DNA of 37,225 nucleotides from Pseudomonadota bacterium (GTDB lineage: Bacteria; Pseudomonadota; Gammaproteobacteria; Steroidobacterales; Steroidobacteraceae). The first letter of the stretch is position 1, and each line of letters starts with the position of its first letter. Under the pieces are notes generated by a model. It had not been told where the DNA came from, did no database searches, and saw only the letters and a list, made by a program, of their open reading frames with translations. The position numbers were made by a program, and so were the translations under genes. Positions 1-7,202 of the stretch are shown here, piece by piece. Location: positions 1-37,225 of the forward strand of contig JANXWS010000032.1 in assembly GCA_025351005.1 (NCBI GenBank), given 5' to 3'.

Positions 1-2
1 CA

Positions 3-37
3 CGCATCGGCGGGCCGCCGGGCCGGGCGCCGATGCG
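3..37. repeat. 10-bp inverted repeat upstream of pilA
   Basis: CGCATCGGCG at 3-12 is the exact reverse complement of CGCCGATGCG at 28-37, separated by a 15-nt GC-only loop. In RNA this would be a strong hairpin about 30 nt before the pilin start codon. No T-run follows, so it is not a canonical intrinsic terminator. It may be the 3' end of an upstream gene lying outside the window, or a leader hairpin of the pilin mRNA. Confidence 0.5.
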
Positions 38-67
38 CCCATGACCGCCACGATCGAGGAGCTGTTG

Positions 68-580
68 ATGCGCAATCACGTGCAGCGTGGGTTCACGCTG
101 ATCGAACTGATGATCGTGGTCGCGATCATCGGCATCCTTGCCGCCATCGCGATCCCGGCCTACCAGGAGTACACCATTCGTGCGCAGGTCACCGAGGGCC
201 TGACCCTCGCCAGCATGGCCAAGACGGCGGTCGCCGAGAGCTATGCGTCGTCTGGCAATTTTCCCGCGAACAACGCCGGGGCGGGCCTGCCGACCAACGC
301 AACCGACATCAGCGGGAAGTATGTCACCGGGGTCGCGGTGGCCGCGGGTGGCCAGATCACGATCACCTACGGCGGCCAGGCGAACACCGCAATCAGCGCG
401 ACGACGCTGCAGCTCACGCCGTACTCGAGCGCGAACCGGGACGTCGCCTGGCAGTGCGGCGACCACGCGATGACCGGCACCTCGGGCCTGACGCTCGCCT
501 CCGGTGCGACCGCCCCGTCCGGTAGCCCCGGCGGCGGCACGCTGCTCGAGAAGTACCGGCCGGCCAGTTGCCGCCCCTGA
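68..580 (+). CDS. pilA: type IVa major pilin (prepilin PilA)
   Basis: Structural subunit of the type IV pilus, made as a prepilin, cleaved and N-methylated by PilD, and polymerised by PilB/PilC. The product is 170 aa. It has a 7-residue basic leader (MRNHVQRG) followed by the class III signal [20 protein letters not shown]; cleavage falls between Gly and Phe, and Glu+5 is present. The hydrophobic N-terminal helix ends at [13 protein letters not shown], as in PilA/PilE pilins. Cys near residue 130 (WQCGD) and the C-terminal Cys (ASCRP) would form the disulfide-bonded D-region loop. I chose ATG 68 rather than the in-frame ATG at 41 because GAGGAG lies 6 nt upstream of 68 and this gives a normal short leader. 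The promoter must lie mostly outside the window. Only one pilin gene is visible here, directly before pilB. Confidence 0.93.
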   Translation: MRNHVQRGFTLIELMIVVAIIGILAAIAIPAYQEYTIRAQVTEGLTLASMAKTAVAESYASSGNFPANNAGAGLPTNATDISGKYVTGVAVAAGGQITITYGGQANTAISATTLQLTPYSSANRDVAWQCGDHAMTGTSGLTLASGATAPSGSPGGGTLLEKYRPASCRP

Positions 581-615
581 GAGAGCCTCCGGCCGGCCGG
601 CGGGGCTTGGACCGG

Positions 616-660
616 GCCCGGCTCCCCCTCGCATCTCCCGGGGCGGGCTTTCGTCGTTTC
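616..660 (+). terminator. possible intrinsic terminator after pilA
   Basis: GCCCG (616-620) pairs with CGGGC (644-648) and CCCC (624-627) with GGGG (640-643), leaving a short bulge. A T-rich stretch, TTTCGTCGTTT, follows. It lies about 40 nt after the pilA stop, in the 230-nt pilA-pilB gap. The stem is imperfect and the T tract is interrupted, so termination may be partial. That would allow high pilA and low pilB expression from one promoter. Confidence 0.4.
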
Positions 661-810
661 GCGCTGGCCCGGTCGGGGCCGGCCCGGGGGCTGTGATTGC
701 CGTCACGCGCCAACCGGCCCGAATATGCGACGATTGCGTAGATTTTGACAATTGCCTGACGGCCGCCGTCGGGTACTATGGTCATTCCGCGGGGCAGGTC
801 GCGTAAGTCC

Positions 811-2556
811 ATGAACGATAACGCAATGTCGGTCACTGGTGCAGCGACGCGCGGCGCGAATATCGGCCTGCCCGAGAAGCTCGTCCAGGACGGATTGCTG
901 GACGAGGCGCAGATGGCCGACGCCCAGCGCGCGGCCAAGGAATCGCGCCAGAACCTGGTCTCCTACCTCGTTACCAAGAACATGGTCGACGCCCGCGAAA
1001 TCGCGATCACGGCGTCGCAACTGTTTGGCGTACCCCTGCTGGACCTCGACGCGGTACAGGTGGACCTGGACGTGGTGCGGATCGTCAGCGACAAGCTGCT
1101 GCAGAAACATCGCGTCATGCCGCTGATGAAGCGCGGCCGGCGCCTGTTCCTCGCGATCTCGGATCCCACCAACCTGCACGGAATGGACGAGATCCGCTTC
1201 TCGACGTCGCTGAACGTCGAGCCGGTCGTTGTCGAGGAAGACAAGCTCCAGAAGATCCTGGCGAAGGCGATCGAGCAGGTCGACACGGCGATGCCGTCGC
1301 TCGCCGACGACGACTTCGACCTGGAGAACCTGGAGGTTACCGGCGGCGAGGACGAGGTCGACCAGGGCTCGGCGACCCGCGACGACGTCGAGGACGCGCC
1401 GATCGTGCGCTTCGTCAACAAGGTCATGCTCGACGCGATCAAGCGCGGCGCGTCCGACATCCATTTCGAGCCGTACGAGAAGACCTACCGCGTGCGCAAC
1501 CGCGTCGACGGCGTGCTGAGGGAAGTCGCGGTGCCGCCGGTGCAGCTGGCGCAGAAGCTCTCGGCGCGCATCAAGGTGATGGCACGGCTGGACATCGCGG
1601 AGCGCCGCGTGCCGCAGGACGGCCGCATCAAGATGCGGCTCTCCAAGAACCGCTCGATCGATTTCCGCGTCAGCTCCTGCCCGACGCTGTTCGGCGAAAA
1701 AGTCGTCATGCGCATCCTCGACGCCGGCAGCGCGATGCTCGGCATCGACGCGCTCGGCTACGAGCCGTTCCAGAAGGACATCTACCTCCGCTATTTGAAG
1801 AAACCGCAGGGCATGATCCTGGTCACCGGGCCGACCGGCTCCGGCAAGACGGTGTCGCTGTACACCGGTCTCAACATCCTCAATGTCGAGGACACGAACA
1901 TCTCCACTGCCGAGGATCCGGCCGAAATCATACTGCCCGGCGTCAACCAGGTGAACGTCAACCCGAAGGTCGGCCTCACCTTCGCCGCCGCGCTGCGCGC
2001 GTTCCTGCGCCAGGACCCGGACGTCGTGATGGTCGGCGAAATCCGCGACCTGGAGACGGCCGAGATCGCGATCAAAGCCGCCCAGACCGGGCATCTGGTG
2101 CTCTCGACGCTGCACACCAACGACGCGCCGCAGACGCTGACGCGGCTCGTCGACATGGGCGTGAAGCCCTACGCGATCGCCACCTCGGTCAGCCTGATCA
2201 TCGCGCAGCGCCTGGCGCGGCGGCTGTGCACGCACTGCAAGGTGCCGCTCGAGATCCCGGCCGACGCGCTGCTGAAGGAGGGCTTCCGCGAGGACGACGT
2301 CAGCGCGGGCCTGCGGATCTACGGCCCGAAGGGCTGCGGCGCCTGCAACGACGGCTACAAGGGCCGCGTCGGCATCTACCAGGTCATGCCGGTCACCGAG
2401 ACCATCGGCCGCATCATCATGGAGGGCGGCAACGCGATCCTGATCAACGACCAGGCCAAGAAGGACCAGGTCTGGGACCTGCGTACCGCCGGGCTCAACA
2501 AGGTCCGCGAGGGCCTGACGAGCCTCGAGGAAGTCAACAGCACGACGATCGAATGA
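811..2556 (+). CDS. pilB: type IV pilus assembly ATPase PilB
   Basis: Cytoplasmic hexameric ATPase that powers pilus extension. The product is 581 aa from ATG 811. An in-frame ATG at 778 would add 11 basic residues with no homologous look, so 811 is preferred, although its ribosome binding site is weak. The N-terminal type II secretion E-type domain (about 18-160) contains FGVPLLDLDAV. The ATPase core has the Walker A GPTGSGKT (about 340-347), the Asp box ISTAEDPAEI, Walker B DPDVVMVGEIRD and the His box TGHLVLSTLHTNDA. A tetracysteine zinc site follows (CTHC and CGAC). Length and order fit the PilB/GspE family, and pilC and pilD follow. PilB is preferred over the retraction ATPase PilT because of its length, the N-terminal domain and the Cys4 motif. 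Confidence 0.97.
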   Translation: MNDNAMSVTGAATRGANIGLPEKLVQDGLLDEAQMADAQRAAKESRQNLVSYLVTKNMVDAREIAITASQLFGVPLLDLDAVQVDLDVVRIVSDKLLQKHRVMPLMKRGRRLFLAISDPTNLHGMDEIRFSTSLNVEPVVVEEDKLQKILAKAIEQVDTAMPSLADDDFDLENLEVTGGEDEVDQGSATRDDVEDAPIVRFVNKVMLDAIKRGASDIHFEPYEKTYRVRNRVDGVLREVAVPPVQLAQKLSARIKVMARLDIAERRVPQDGRIKMRLSKNRSIDFRVSSCPTLFGEKVVMRILDAGSAMLGIDALGYEPFQKDIYLRYLKKPQGMILVTGPTGSGKTVSLYTGLNILNVEDTNISTAEDPAEIILPGVNQVNVNPKVGLTFAAALRAFLRQDPDVVMVGEIRDLETAEIAIKAAQTGHLVLSTLHTNDAPQTLTRLVDMGVKPYAIATSVSLIIAQRLARRLCTHCKVPLEIPADALLKEGFREDDVSAGLRIYGPKGCGACNDGYKGRVGIYQVMPVTETIGRIIMEGGNAILINDQAKKDQVWDLRTAGLNKVREGLTSLEEVNSTTIE

Positions 2557-2592
2557 GTGCGATCACCCTTTTGATCCACGGAGCCGCGTGAA

Positions 2593-3813
2593 ATGGCACA
2601 GACCGCGACAGTCACCAAGGACACGCCGTTCGTCTGGGAGGGCAAGGACAAGCGTGGCCAGCGTGTCTCCGGCAAGGCGCTCGCGGTCAACGAGCTCTCG
2701 CTGCGCGCCGACCTGCGCCGCCAGGGCGTGGTCCCGACGCGCATCAAGAAGCAGCGCGCCGCCTTCCGCTCGGGCAAGAAGCCGTCACCCGAGGACATCG
2801 CGATCTTCTTCCGCCAGCTGGCCACGATGCTGACCGCCGGCATCCCGCTGGTGCAGTCCTTCGAGATCGTCGGCGTCGGCCACGAAAAGCCGACGATGCA
2901 GAAGCTGATCCTCGACATCAAGGGCCAGATCGAGGGCGGCCTGACGCTGCACGAATCGCTCGCCAAGCATCCGCTGTACTTCGACAACCTCGCGGTCAAC
3001 CTGGTCGAGGCGGGCGAACAGGCCGGCGCGCTCGAGACCCTGCTCGACAAGATCGCGACGTACAAGGAAAAGACCGAGGCCGTCAAGAAGAAGATCAAGA
3101 AGGCGCTGTTCTACCCGACCGCCGTGCTGGCGGTGGCCGTGATCGTCACGGTCATCCTGCTGATATTCGTGATCCCGCAGTTCGAGAGCCTGTTCAAGGG
3201 CTTCGGCGCCGACCTGCCGGCCTTCACGCAGATGGTCATCGACATGTCGCGCTTCCTGCAGGCAAAGGGCTGGCTGCTCGCGATCATCGTCGGCGGCGCC
3301 GGCTACGGGTTCTTCTACCTCAAGAAGCGCTCGCAGCCGATGCGCGAGGCGATCGACCGGATAATGCTCAAGTTCCCGATCGTCGGCCCGATCCTGGTGA
3401 AGGCGGCGATTGCGCGCTATGCGCGCACGCTGTCGACCACCTTTTCGGCGGGCGTGCCGCTGGTCGAGGCGTTGAGCTCGGTGGCCGGCGCCACCGGCAA
3501 CATCGTTTACGAGCGCGCCGTACTCAGGATGAAGGACGAGGTCGCGACCGGCCAGCGCCTGCAGCGCGCGATGGAGAACACCGGGCTGTTCCCGAACATG
3601 GTCAACCAGATGATCGCAGTCGGCGAGGAGTCGGGCTCGCTGGACCAGATGGCCGCCAAGGTCGCCGACTTCTACGAGCTCGAGGTCGACTCCGCCGTCG
3701 ACTCCATGTCGAGCCTGCTCGAGCCGCTGATCATGGCGATCCTGGGCGTGCTGGTCGGCGGCCTGGTGATCGCGATGTACCTGCCGATATTCAAGCTCGG
3801 CTCGGTCGTCTGA
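2593..3813 (+). CDS. pilC: type IV pilus inner-membrane platform protein PilC
   Basis: Inner-membrane platform of the pilus machine that couples PilB ATP hydrolysis to pilin insertion. The product is 406 aa, normal for PilC. It has two type II secretion F-type domains, seen as the repeated pattern FFRQLATMLTAGIPLVQSF (about 74-92) and YARTLSTTFSAGVPLVEAL (about 276-294). Membrane segments lie near 170-195 (AVLAVAVIVTVILLIFVIP), 225-245 and at the C terminus (LIMAILGVLVGGLVIAMYLP). Conserved NMVNQMIAVGEESGSLDQM precedes the last segment. ATG 2593 has GGAG 9 nt upstream. The gene starts 36 nt after pilB and is probably co-transcribed with it. Confidence 0.96.
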   Translation: MAQTATVTKDTPFVWEGKDKRGQRVSGKALAVNELSLRADLRRQGVVPTRIKKQRAAFRSGKKPSPEDIAIFFRQLATMLTAGIPLVQSFEIVGVGHEKPTMQKLILDIKGQIEGGLTLHESLAKHPLYFDNLAVNLVEAGEQAGALETLLDKIATYKEKTEAVKKKIKKALFYPTAVLAVAVIVTVILLIFVIPQFESLFKGFGADLPAFTQMVIDMSRFLQAKGWLLAIIVGGAGYGFFYLKKRSQPMREAIDRIMLKFPIVGPILVKAAIARYARTLSTTFSAGVPLVEALSSVAGATGNIVYERAVLRMKDEVATGQRLQRAMENTGLFPNMVNQMIAVGEESGSLDQMAAKVADFYELEVDSAVDSMSSLLEPLIMAILGVLVGGLVIAMYLPIFKLGSVV

Positions 3814-3852
3814 AGACCGCCAGCCGCGCCTAGCGCGAGCAGGCGTCGCGGC

Positions 3853-4746
3853 ATGGAACTCATCGAGCTGTTGCGGAACTCGCCGGCGCTGTTCAGCGCC
3901 GCGGCGGGCATCGTCGGCCTCGTCGTTGGCAGCTTCCTCAACGTCGTGATTCACCGGCTGCCACGCATGATGGACGCCGAGTGGCGCGCGGAGTGCGCCC
4001 GGTACGCGACCGCCGGCGACGGCGCACCGGCCGCGGCCGCCCCGGCCTACAACCTCGTGACTCCGCGCTCGGCCTGCCCCGCCTGCGGCGGACCGATCGG
4101 GGCGCTCGAGAACATTCCGGTCATCAGCTGGCTCGTGCTGCGCGGCCGCTGCTCGCGCTGCGACGCGCCGATCTCGGTGCGCTATCCGATCGTCGAACTC
4201 GCCACGGCCCTGTCGTCGGCGCTGGTGGCGTGGCATTTCGGCTTCGGTGCCGAGGGCGGCTGCGGGCTGCTCGTGACGTGGGTGCTGATCGCGCTGACCG
4301 GCATCGACCTCGATACGCAGCTGCTGCCCGACAGCCTGACGCAGCCGCTGATGTGGGCCGGCCTGCTGGCGGCGGCCTACCTCGGGCGCGGCCCTTCGAC
4401 CATCCCGGTCGACCTGCACAGCGCGGTGCTGGGTGCCGCATTCGGCTACCTGAGCCTGTGGTCGGTCTACCACCTGTTCCGCCTCGTCACCGGCAAGGAG
4501 GGGATGGGCTACGGCGATTTCAAGCTGCTCGCGGCGCTCGGCGCCTGGCTCGGCTGGCCGATGCTGCTGCCGGTCCTGCTGCTGTCGGCGGCGAGCGGCG
4601 CACTGGTCGGCATCACGCTGATCCTGCTCCGCCGCCACCGCCGCGAAGTGCCGATCCCCTTCGGCCCGTACCTGGCCGCCGCCGGCTGGCTCGTGATGAT
4701 GTGGGCGCCGGAGATCGTGGCGCCATGGTGGTCGGTGGGGGGCTGA
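3853..4746 (+). CDS. pilD: prepilin leader peptidase / N-methyltransferase PilD
   Basis: Integral-membrane aspartic protease that removes the pilin leader and methylates the new N-terminal Phe. The product is 297 aa. It shows the N-terminal GSFLNVVIHRLPRMM motif and the cytoplasmic zinc-type tetracysteine CPAC-x(n)-CSRC (residues about 75-103). The two catalytic aspartates lie in GIDLDTQLLPDSL and in GYGDFKLLAALGAWLG. The remaining sequence is a series of hydrophobic segments. The gene is 39 nt downstream of pilC and only 6 nt before coaE, as in many gammaproteobacteria. Family membership is certain; it may also process other type IV-like pilins or type II secretion pseudopilins if those exist in the genome. 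Confidence 0.97.
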   Translation: MELIELLRNSPALFSAAAGIVGLVVGSFLNVVIHRLPRMMDAEWRAECARYATAGDGAPAAAAPAYNLVTPRSACPACGGPIGALENIPVISWLVLRGRCSRCDAPISVRYPIVELATALSSALVAWHFGFGAEGGCGLLVTWVLIALTGIDLDTQLLPDSLTQPLMWAGLLAAAYLGRGPSTIPVDLHSAVLGAAFGYLSLWSVYHLFRLVTGKEGMGYGDFKLLAALGAWLGWPMLLPVLLLSAASGALVGITLILLRRHRREVPIPFGPYLAAAGWLVMMWAPEIVAPWWSVGG

Positions 4747-4752
4747 GCAGAG

Positions 4753-5376
4753 ATGGGCGCGCCGCTTCGGATCGGGCTCACCGGCGGTATCGCGAGCGGC
4801 AAGAGCGCGGTCACCGCGGCTTTCGCGAGGCTCGCGGTCCCGGTCGTCGACGCCGACCGGGTCGCCCGCGAGGTCGTGGAGCCCGGCCGGCCCGCGCTCG
4901 CGGCCGTCGTCGCCGAGTTCGGGCCGGACGTCGTCGGCCCCGACGGCCGCCTCGACCGCGCGCAGCTGCGCCGCATCGTCTTCGCCGACCCGGAGCGGCG
5001 CCGCAACCTCGAGGCGGTCTTGCACCCGGCGATCCGCGCCACGATGGCCGCCGAGGTTGCGGCGCTCACGACGCCTTATGTCGTCATCGCGATCCCGCTG
5101 CTGGTCGAGACCGGCCAGCGGCACGCCGTCGACCGGGTCCTCGTCGTCGACTGCCCGCCCGAGCTCCAGCTCGCGAGACTGATGGCGCGCGACGGCGAGG
5201 GCGAGGACCGCGCCCTCGCGATGATCGCCGCCCAGGCCGGCCGCGCCGAGCGGCTGGCGGTGGCCGATGACGTCCTGGAAAACAGCGGCACGCTCGAGGC
5301 GCTCGCCGCTGCGGTCGCTGACCTGCACGCGGGCTACCTGGCCCGCGCCGCCGGCCGGGCCACGAGCCGGCGCTGA
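4753..5376 (+). CDS. coaE: dephospho-CoA kinase
   Basis: Last step of coenzyme A biosynthesis: ATP-dependent phosphorylation of the 3'-hydroxyl of dephospho-CoA. The product is 207 aa, the usual length. The P-loop GLTGGIASGKSAV is at residues 8-20. The substrate-binding stretch VVDADRVAREVVEPG follows, then RRIVFADPERRRNLEAVLHP and a typical AIPLLVETG. It ends with the LID/C-terminal helices (QAGRAERLAVADDVLENSG). ATG 4753 lies 6 nt after the pilD stop, preceded by GCAGAG. It is likely the fourth gene of the pil transcription unit, an arrangement conserved with pilD and zapD in this lineage. Confidence 0.96.
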   Translation: MGAPLRIGLTGGIASGKSAVTAAFARLAVPVVDADRVAREVVEPGRPALAAVVAEFGPDVVGPDGRLDRAQLRRIVFADPERRRNLEAVLHPAIRATMAAEVAALTTPYVVIAIPLLVETGQRHAVDRVLVVDCPPELQLARLMARDGEGEDRALAMIAAQAGRAERLAVADDVLENSGTLEALAAAVADLHAGYLARAAGRATSRR

Positions 5377-5446
5377 GTGGGCGCCGGGCGACCGATTGCC
5401 GTGCAGCGGGTTTACGGGCTCCGCCGACGGCGCGCAGAATAGCCCG

Positions 5447-6250
5447 ATGCAGCCGATGGCCCCCGAGCCAGACACTCTCGCGGCCCGCCGCACGGTCGTC
5501 TTCGAGCAGCCGCTCAACGAGCGGATGCGCACGTTGCTGCGGCTCGAGTTTCTGTACCAGCAGGCGATCTATCACAACGACACGGCGACGGCGTGGTCGA
5601 GCCGTGCAGCCGTCTCGAGCCTGCTCGAGATCCTCGCGATCACGGCCCGCGGCGATCCCCGCAGCGACGTGCTCCAGGACCTCGAGCGGCACATCGCGCA
5701 GCTCAGGGACTTCCAGAACCGGTCCGGCGTCGACGCGGCGCGGCTGCGGGCGGTGCTCGCGCGCCTCGCCGAGCGCCGCGACGAGCTGCAGGCGTCGAGC
5801 GCGGCAGCGACGGCGCGGCTGCGCGACAGCGACTTCCTCGCGGCGATCAAGCACCGCAGCGCGATCCCCGGCGGCACCTGCGAGTTCGACCTGCCGGACT
5901 ATTATCACTGGCTGAACCGTCCAGGCGAGGTCCGGCAGGCGGACTTCAACAATTGGCTGCGCGCGCTGCGGCCGCTGTGCGAGAGTGTCACCGACCTGCT
6001 GTGGATCACGCGCGAGAACGCGCGGCCGCGGCGCGAGACCGCGGTCGGCGGGACCTATCAGCTGGTGTTCGAGCGGGACACGCAGATCCAGCTGCTGCGC
6101 ATCACCCTGCCCGGCGACAGCGACCTGTTTCCCGAAATCAGCGCCAGCCGCCATCGCTGCAGTATCTGCTTCCTGAGCTGGGTCGACGCCGCCAGCCGCC
6201 CGCCGCAGGCGACCAGCGACGTGCCGTTCGTGCTGACCTGCTGTATCTGA
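5447..6250 (+). CDS. zapD: cell division protein ZapD
   Basis: FtsZ-associated protein that bundles FtsZ filaments through the FtsZ C-terminal tail (family formerly YacF/DUF1342). The product is about 267 aa. Recognisable family blocks are VVFEQPLNERMRTLLRLEF at the N terminus, an alpha-helical first half (LLEILAITARGDPRSDVLQ), DYYHWLNRP, and the beta-rich C-terminal half (YQLVFERDTQIQLLRITL, then CSICFLSW) ending VPFVLTCC. ATG 5447 was chosen because similarity begins a few residues later. ATG 5456 is an alternative, and neither has a strong ribosome site. It follows coaE by 70 nt and precedes yacG by 9 nt, the classic coaE-zapD-yacG order. The FtsZ target is encoded in this same window with an intact C-terminal tail. 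Confidence 0.93.
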   Translation: MQPMAPEPDTLAARRTVVFEQPLNERMRTLLRLEFLYQQAIYHNDTATAWSSRAAVSSLLEILAITARGDPRSDVLQDLERHIAQLRDFQNRSGVDAARLRAVLARLAERRDELQASSAAATARLRDSDFLAAIKHRSAIPGGTCEFDLPDYYHWLNRPGEVRQADFNNWLRALRPLCESVTDLLWITRENARPRRETAVGGTYQLVFERDTQIQLLRITLPGDSDLFPEISASRHRCSICFLSWVDAASRPPQATSDVPFVLTCCI

Positions 6251-6259
6251 GCGCCGCTC

Positions 6260-6460
6260 GTGCCCTCGCCCGCGCGCAAGTGCCCGAACTGCGGGCGCAC
6301 GTACAGGCCGGCGCCGGGCAGCGCGTGGCGGCCGTTCTGCAGCGAGCGCTGCCAGCTCGTCGATCTCGGCGGCTGGCTCACGGAGCGTCACGCGATCGCC
6401 GGGGAGAAGGCGGCGCCGGAGTCCGAACCCGACACCGACCGCGGCGAGCCCCCGCGGTGA
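6260..6460 (+). CDS. yacG: DNA gyrase inhibitor YacG (zinc-binding)
   Basis: Small zinc protein that binds GyrB and inhibits gyrase in E. coli. The product is 66 aa from a GTG start 9 nt after zapD. The Cys4 zinc site is CPNC near residues 9-12 and CSERC near 27-31. Conserved RPFCSERCQLVDLGGW follows, and the tail is acidic and disordered. Length and position after zapD match the family. Its TGA overlaps the GTG start of the next gene (GTGA). Confidence 0.93.
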   Translation: MPSPARKCPNCGRTYRPAPGSAWRPFCSERCQLVDLGGWLTERHAIAGEKAAPESEPDTDRGEPPR

Positions 6461-7065
6461 AGCTCTACACGAACCGTTTCGCGCCGAGCCCGCGGCGGGT
6501 GCGCATGTATGCGGCCGAAAAGGGGCTCGCGCTCGAACTCGTCGAGGTCGACATCGCCGCCGGCGAGACGCGGACTGCGGCTTACCTTGCGGTCAATGCG
6601 CTGGCGGAGGTTCCGACGCTCGAACTCGACGACGGCACGCGCCTCACCGAGTCGCTCGCGATCTGCCGCTGGCTAGAAGAGCTGCACCCGGAACCGGACC
6701 TGTTCGGCCGGCAGCCCCGCGAACGCGCGGCGATCAACAGCTGGATCGACCGGCTGATGTTCCGCCTGTACCTGCCGACGACGCAGGTGTTCCGCAACAC
6801 GCACGCGTTCTGGGCGACGCGCCTGAAGCAGGTCCCGGAGTGGGGCGGGTTGCAGCGCCAGGCGGTGGAGGCCGAGTACGACGCGCTCGATGCAGCGTTT
6901 GCCGACGGCGAGTACCTGGCGCGCGGCTCGTTCAGCATGGCGGACATCGTGGCCTTCACGGCGGTGGAATTCGGCAAGCCGTCCGGGATCCGGGTCGGCG
7001 ACAGCCGGCCGGCGCTGCGGCGCTGGTACGAGGCGGTCGGCGCCCGGCCGAGCGCCCGCGCCTGA
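6457..7065 (+). CDS. glutathione S-transferase family protein
   Basis: The product is 202 aa from GTG 6457, which overlaps the yacG stop codon as GTGA, so translation is probably coupled. The N-terminal thioredoxin-like domain shows KLYTNRFAPSPRRVRMYAAE, the cis-proline EVPTLELDDG and the glutathione gamma-glutamyl binding Glu-Ser in LTESLAICRWLEE. The C-terminal helical domain includes the N-capping motif SMADIVAFTAVEF, followed by a typical end PALRRWYEAV. A Ser within the FAPSPRR segment is the likely catalytic or activating residue, though this is inferred. The substrate is unknown: family members conjugate or reduce electrophiles, or act as stress proteins. It is the last gene of the pil-coaE-zapD-yacG run. 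Confidence 0.9.
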   Translation: MKLYTNRFAPSPRRVRMYAAEKGLALELVEVDIAAGETRTAAYLAVNALAEVPTLELDDGTRLTESLAICRWLEELHPEPDLFGRQPRERAAINSWIDRLMFRLYLPTTQVFRNTHAFWATRLKQVPEWGGLQRQAVEAEYDALDAAFADGEYLARGSFSMADIVAFTAVEFGKPSGIRVGDSRPALRRWYEAVGARPSARA

Positions 7066-7100
7066 GCCGCGCGGGATCCTGCCGGCCCGGAACCGTCTGC

Positions 7101-7106
7101 TAGAAT
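7101..7106 (+). promoter_or_regulatory. weak candidate -10 element
   Basis: TAGAAT stands out in an otherwise GC-rich 137-nt gap between the glutathione S-transferase gene and the winged-helix gene. The matching -35 position (CCTGCC, 17 nt upstream) is poor. If real, it would start a leader of about 90 nt for the gene at 7203. Confidence 0.25.
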
Positions 7107-7202
7107 CCCGGTCTCCGCGGGGGTCGATGTGGCTCGCGTGACGGCCGGCCGGCGCGGCGCACGGCCGCTGACGCCGCACGGCGATCGCAGCCTCCCAGGA
7201 CC

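Noticed and set aside
745-779. TTGACA and TACTAT before pilB as a sigma-70 promoter
   Set aside because: The spacer is 23 nt, too long for a functional sigma-70 promoter, although both hexamers look good individually.
2785-5532. Very long open frame on the minus strand opposite pilC, pilD and coaE
   Set aside because: High-GC DNA leaves long antisense frames open. The translation is Arg/Asp/His-rich with no family pattern, while the plus strand encodes clear PilC, PilD and CoaE.
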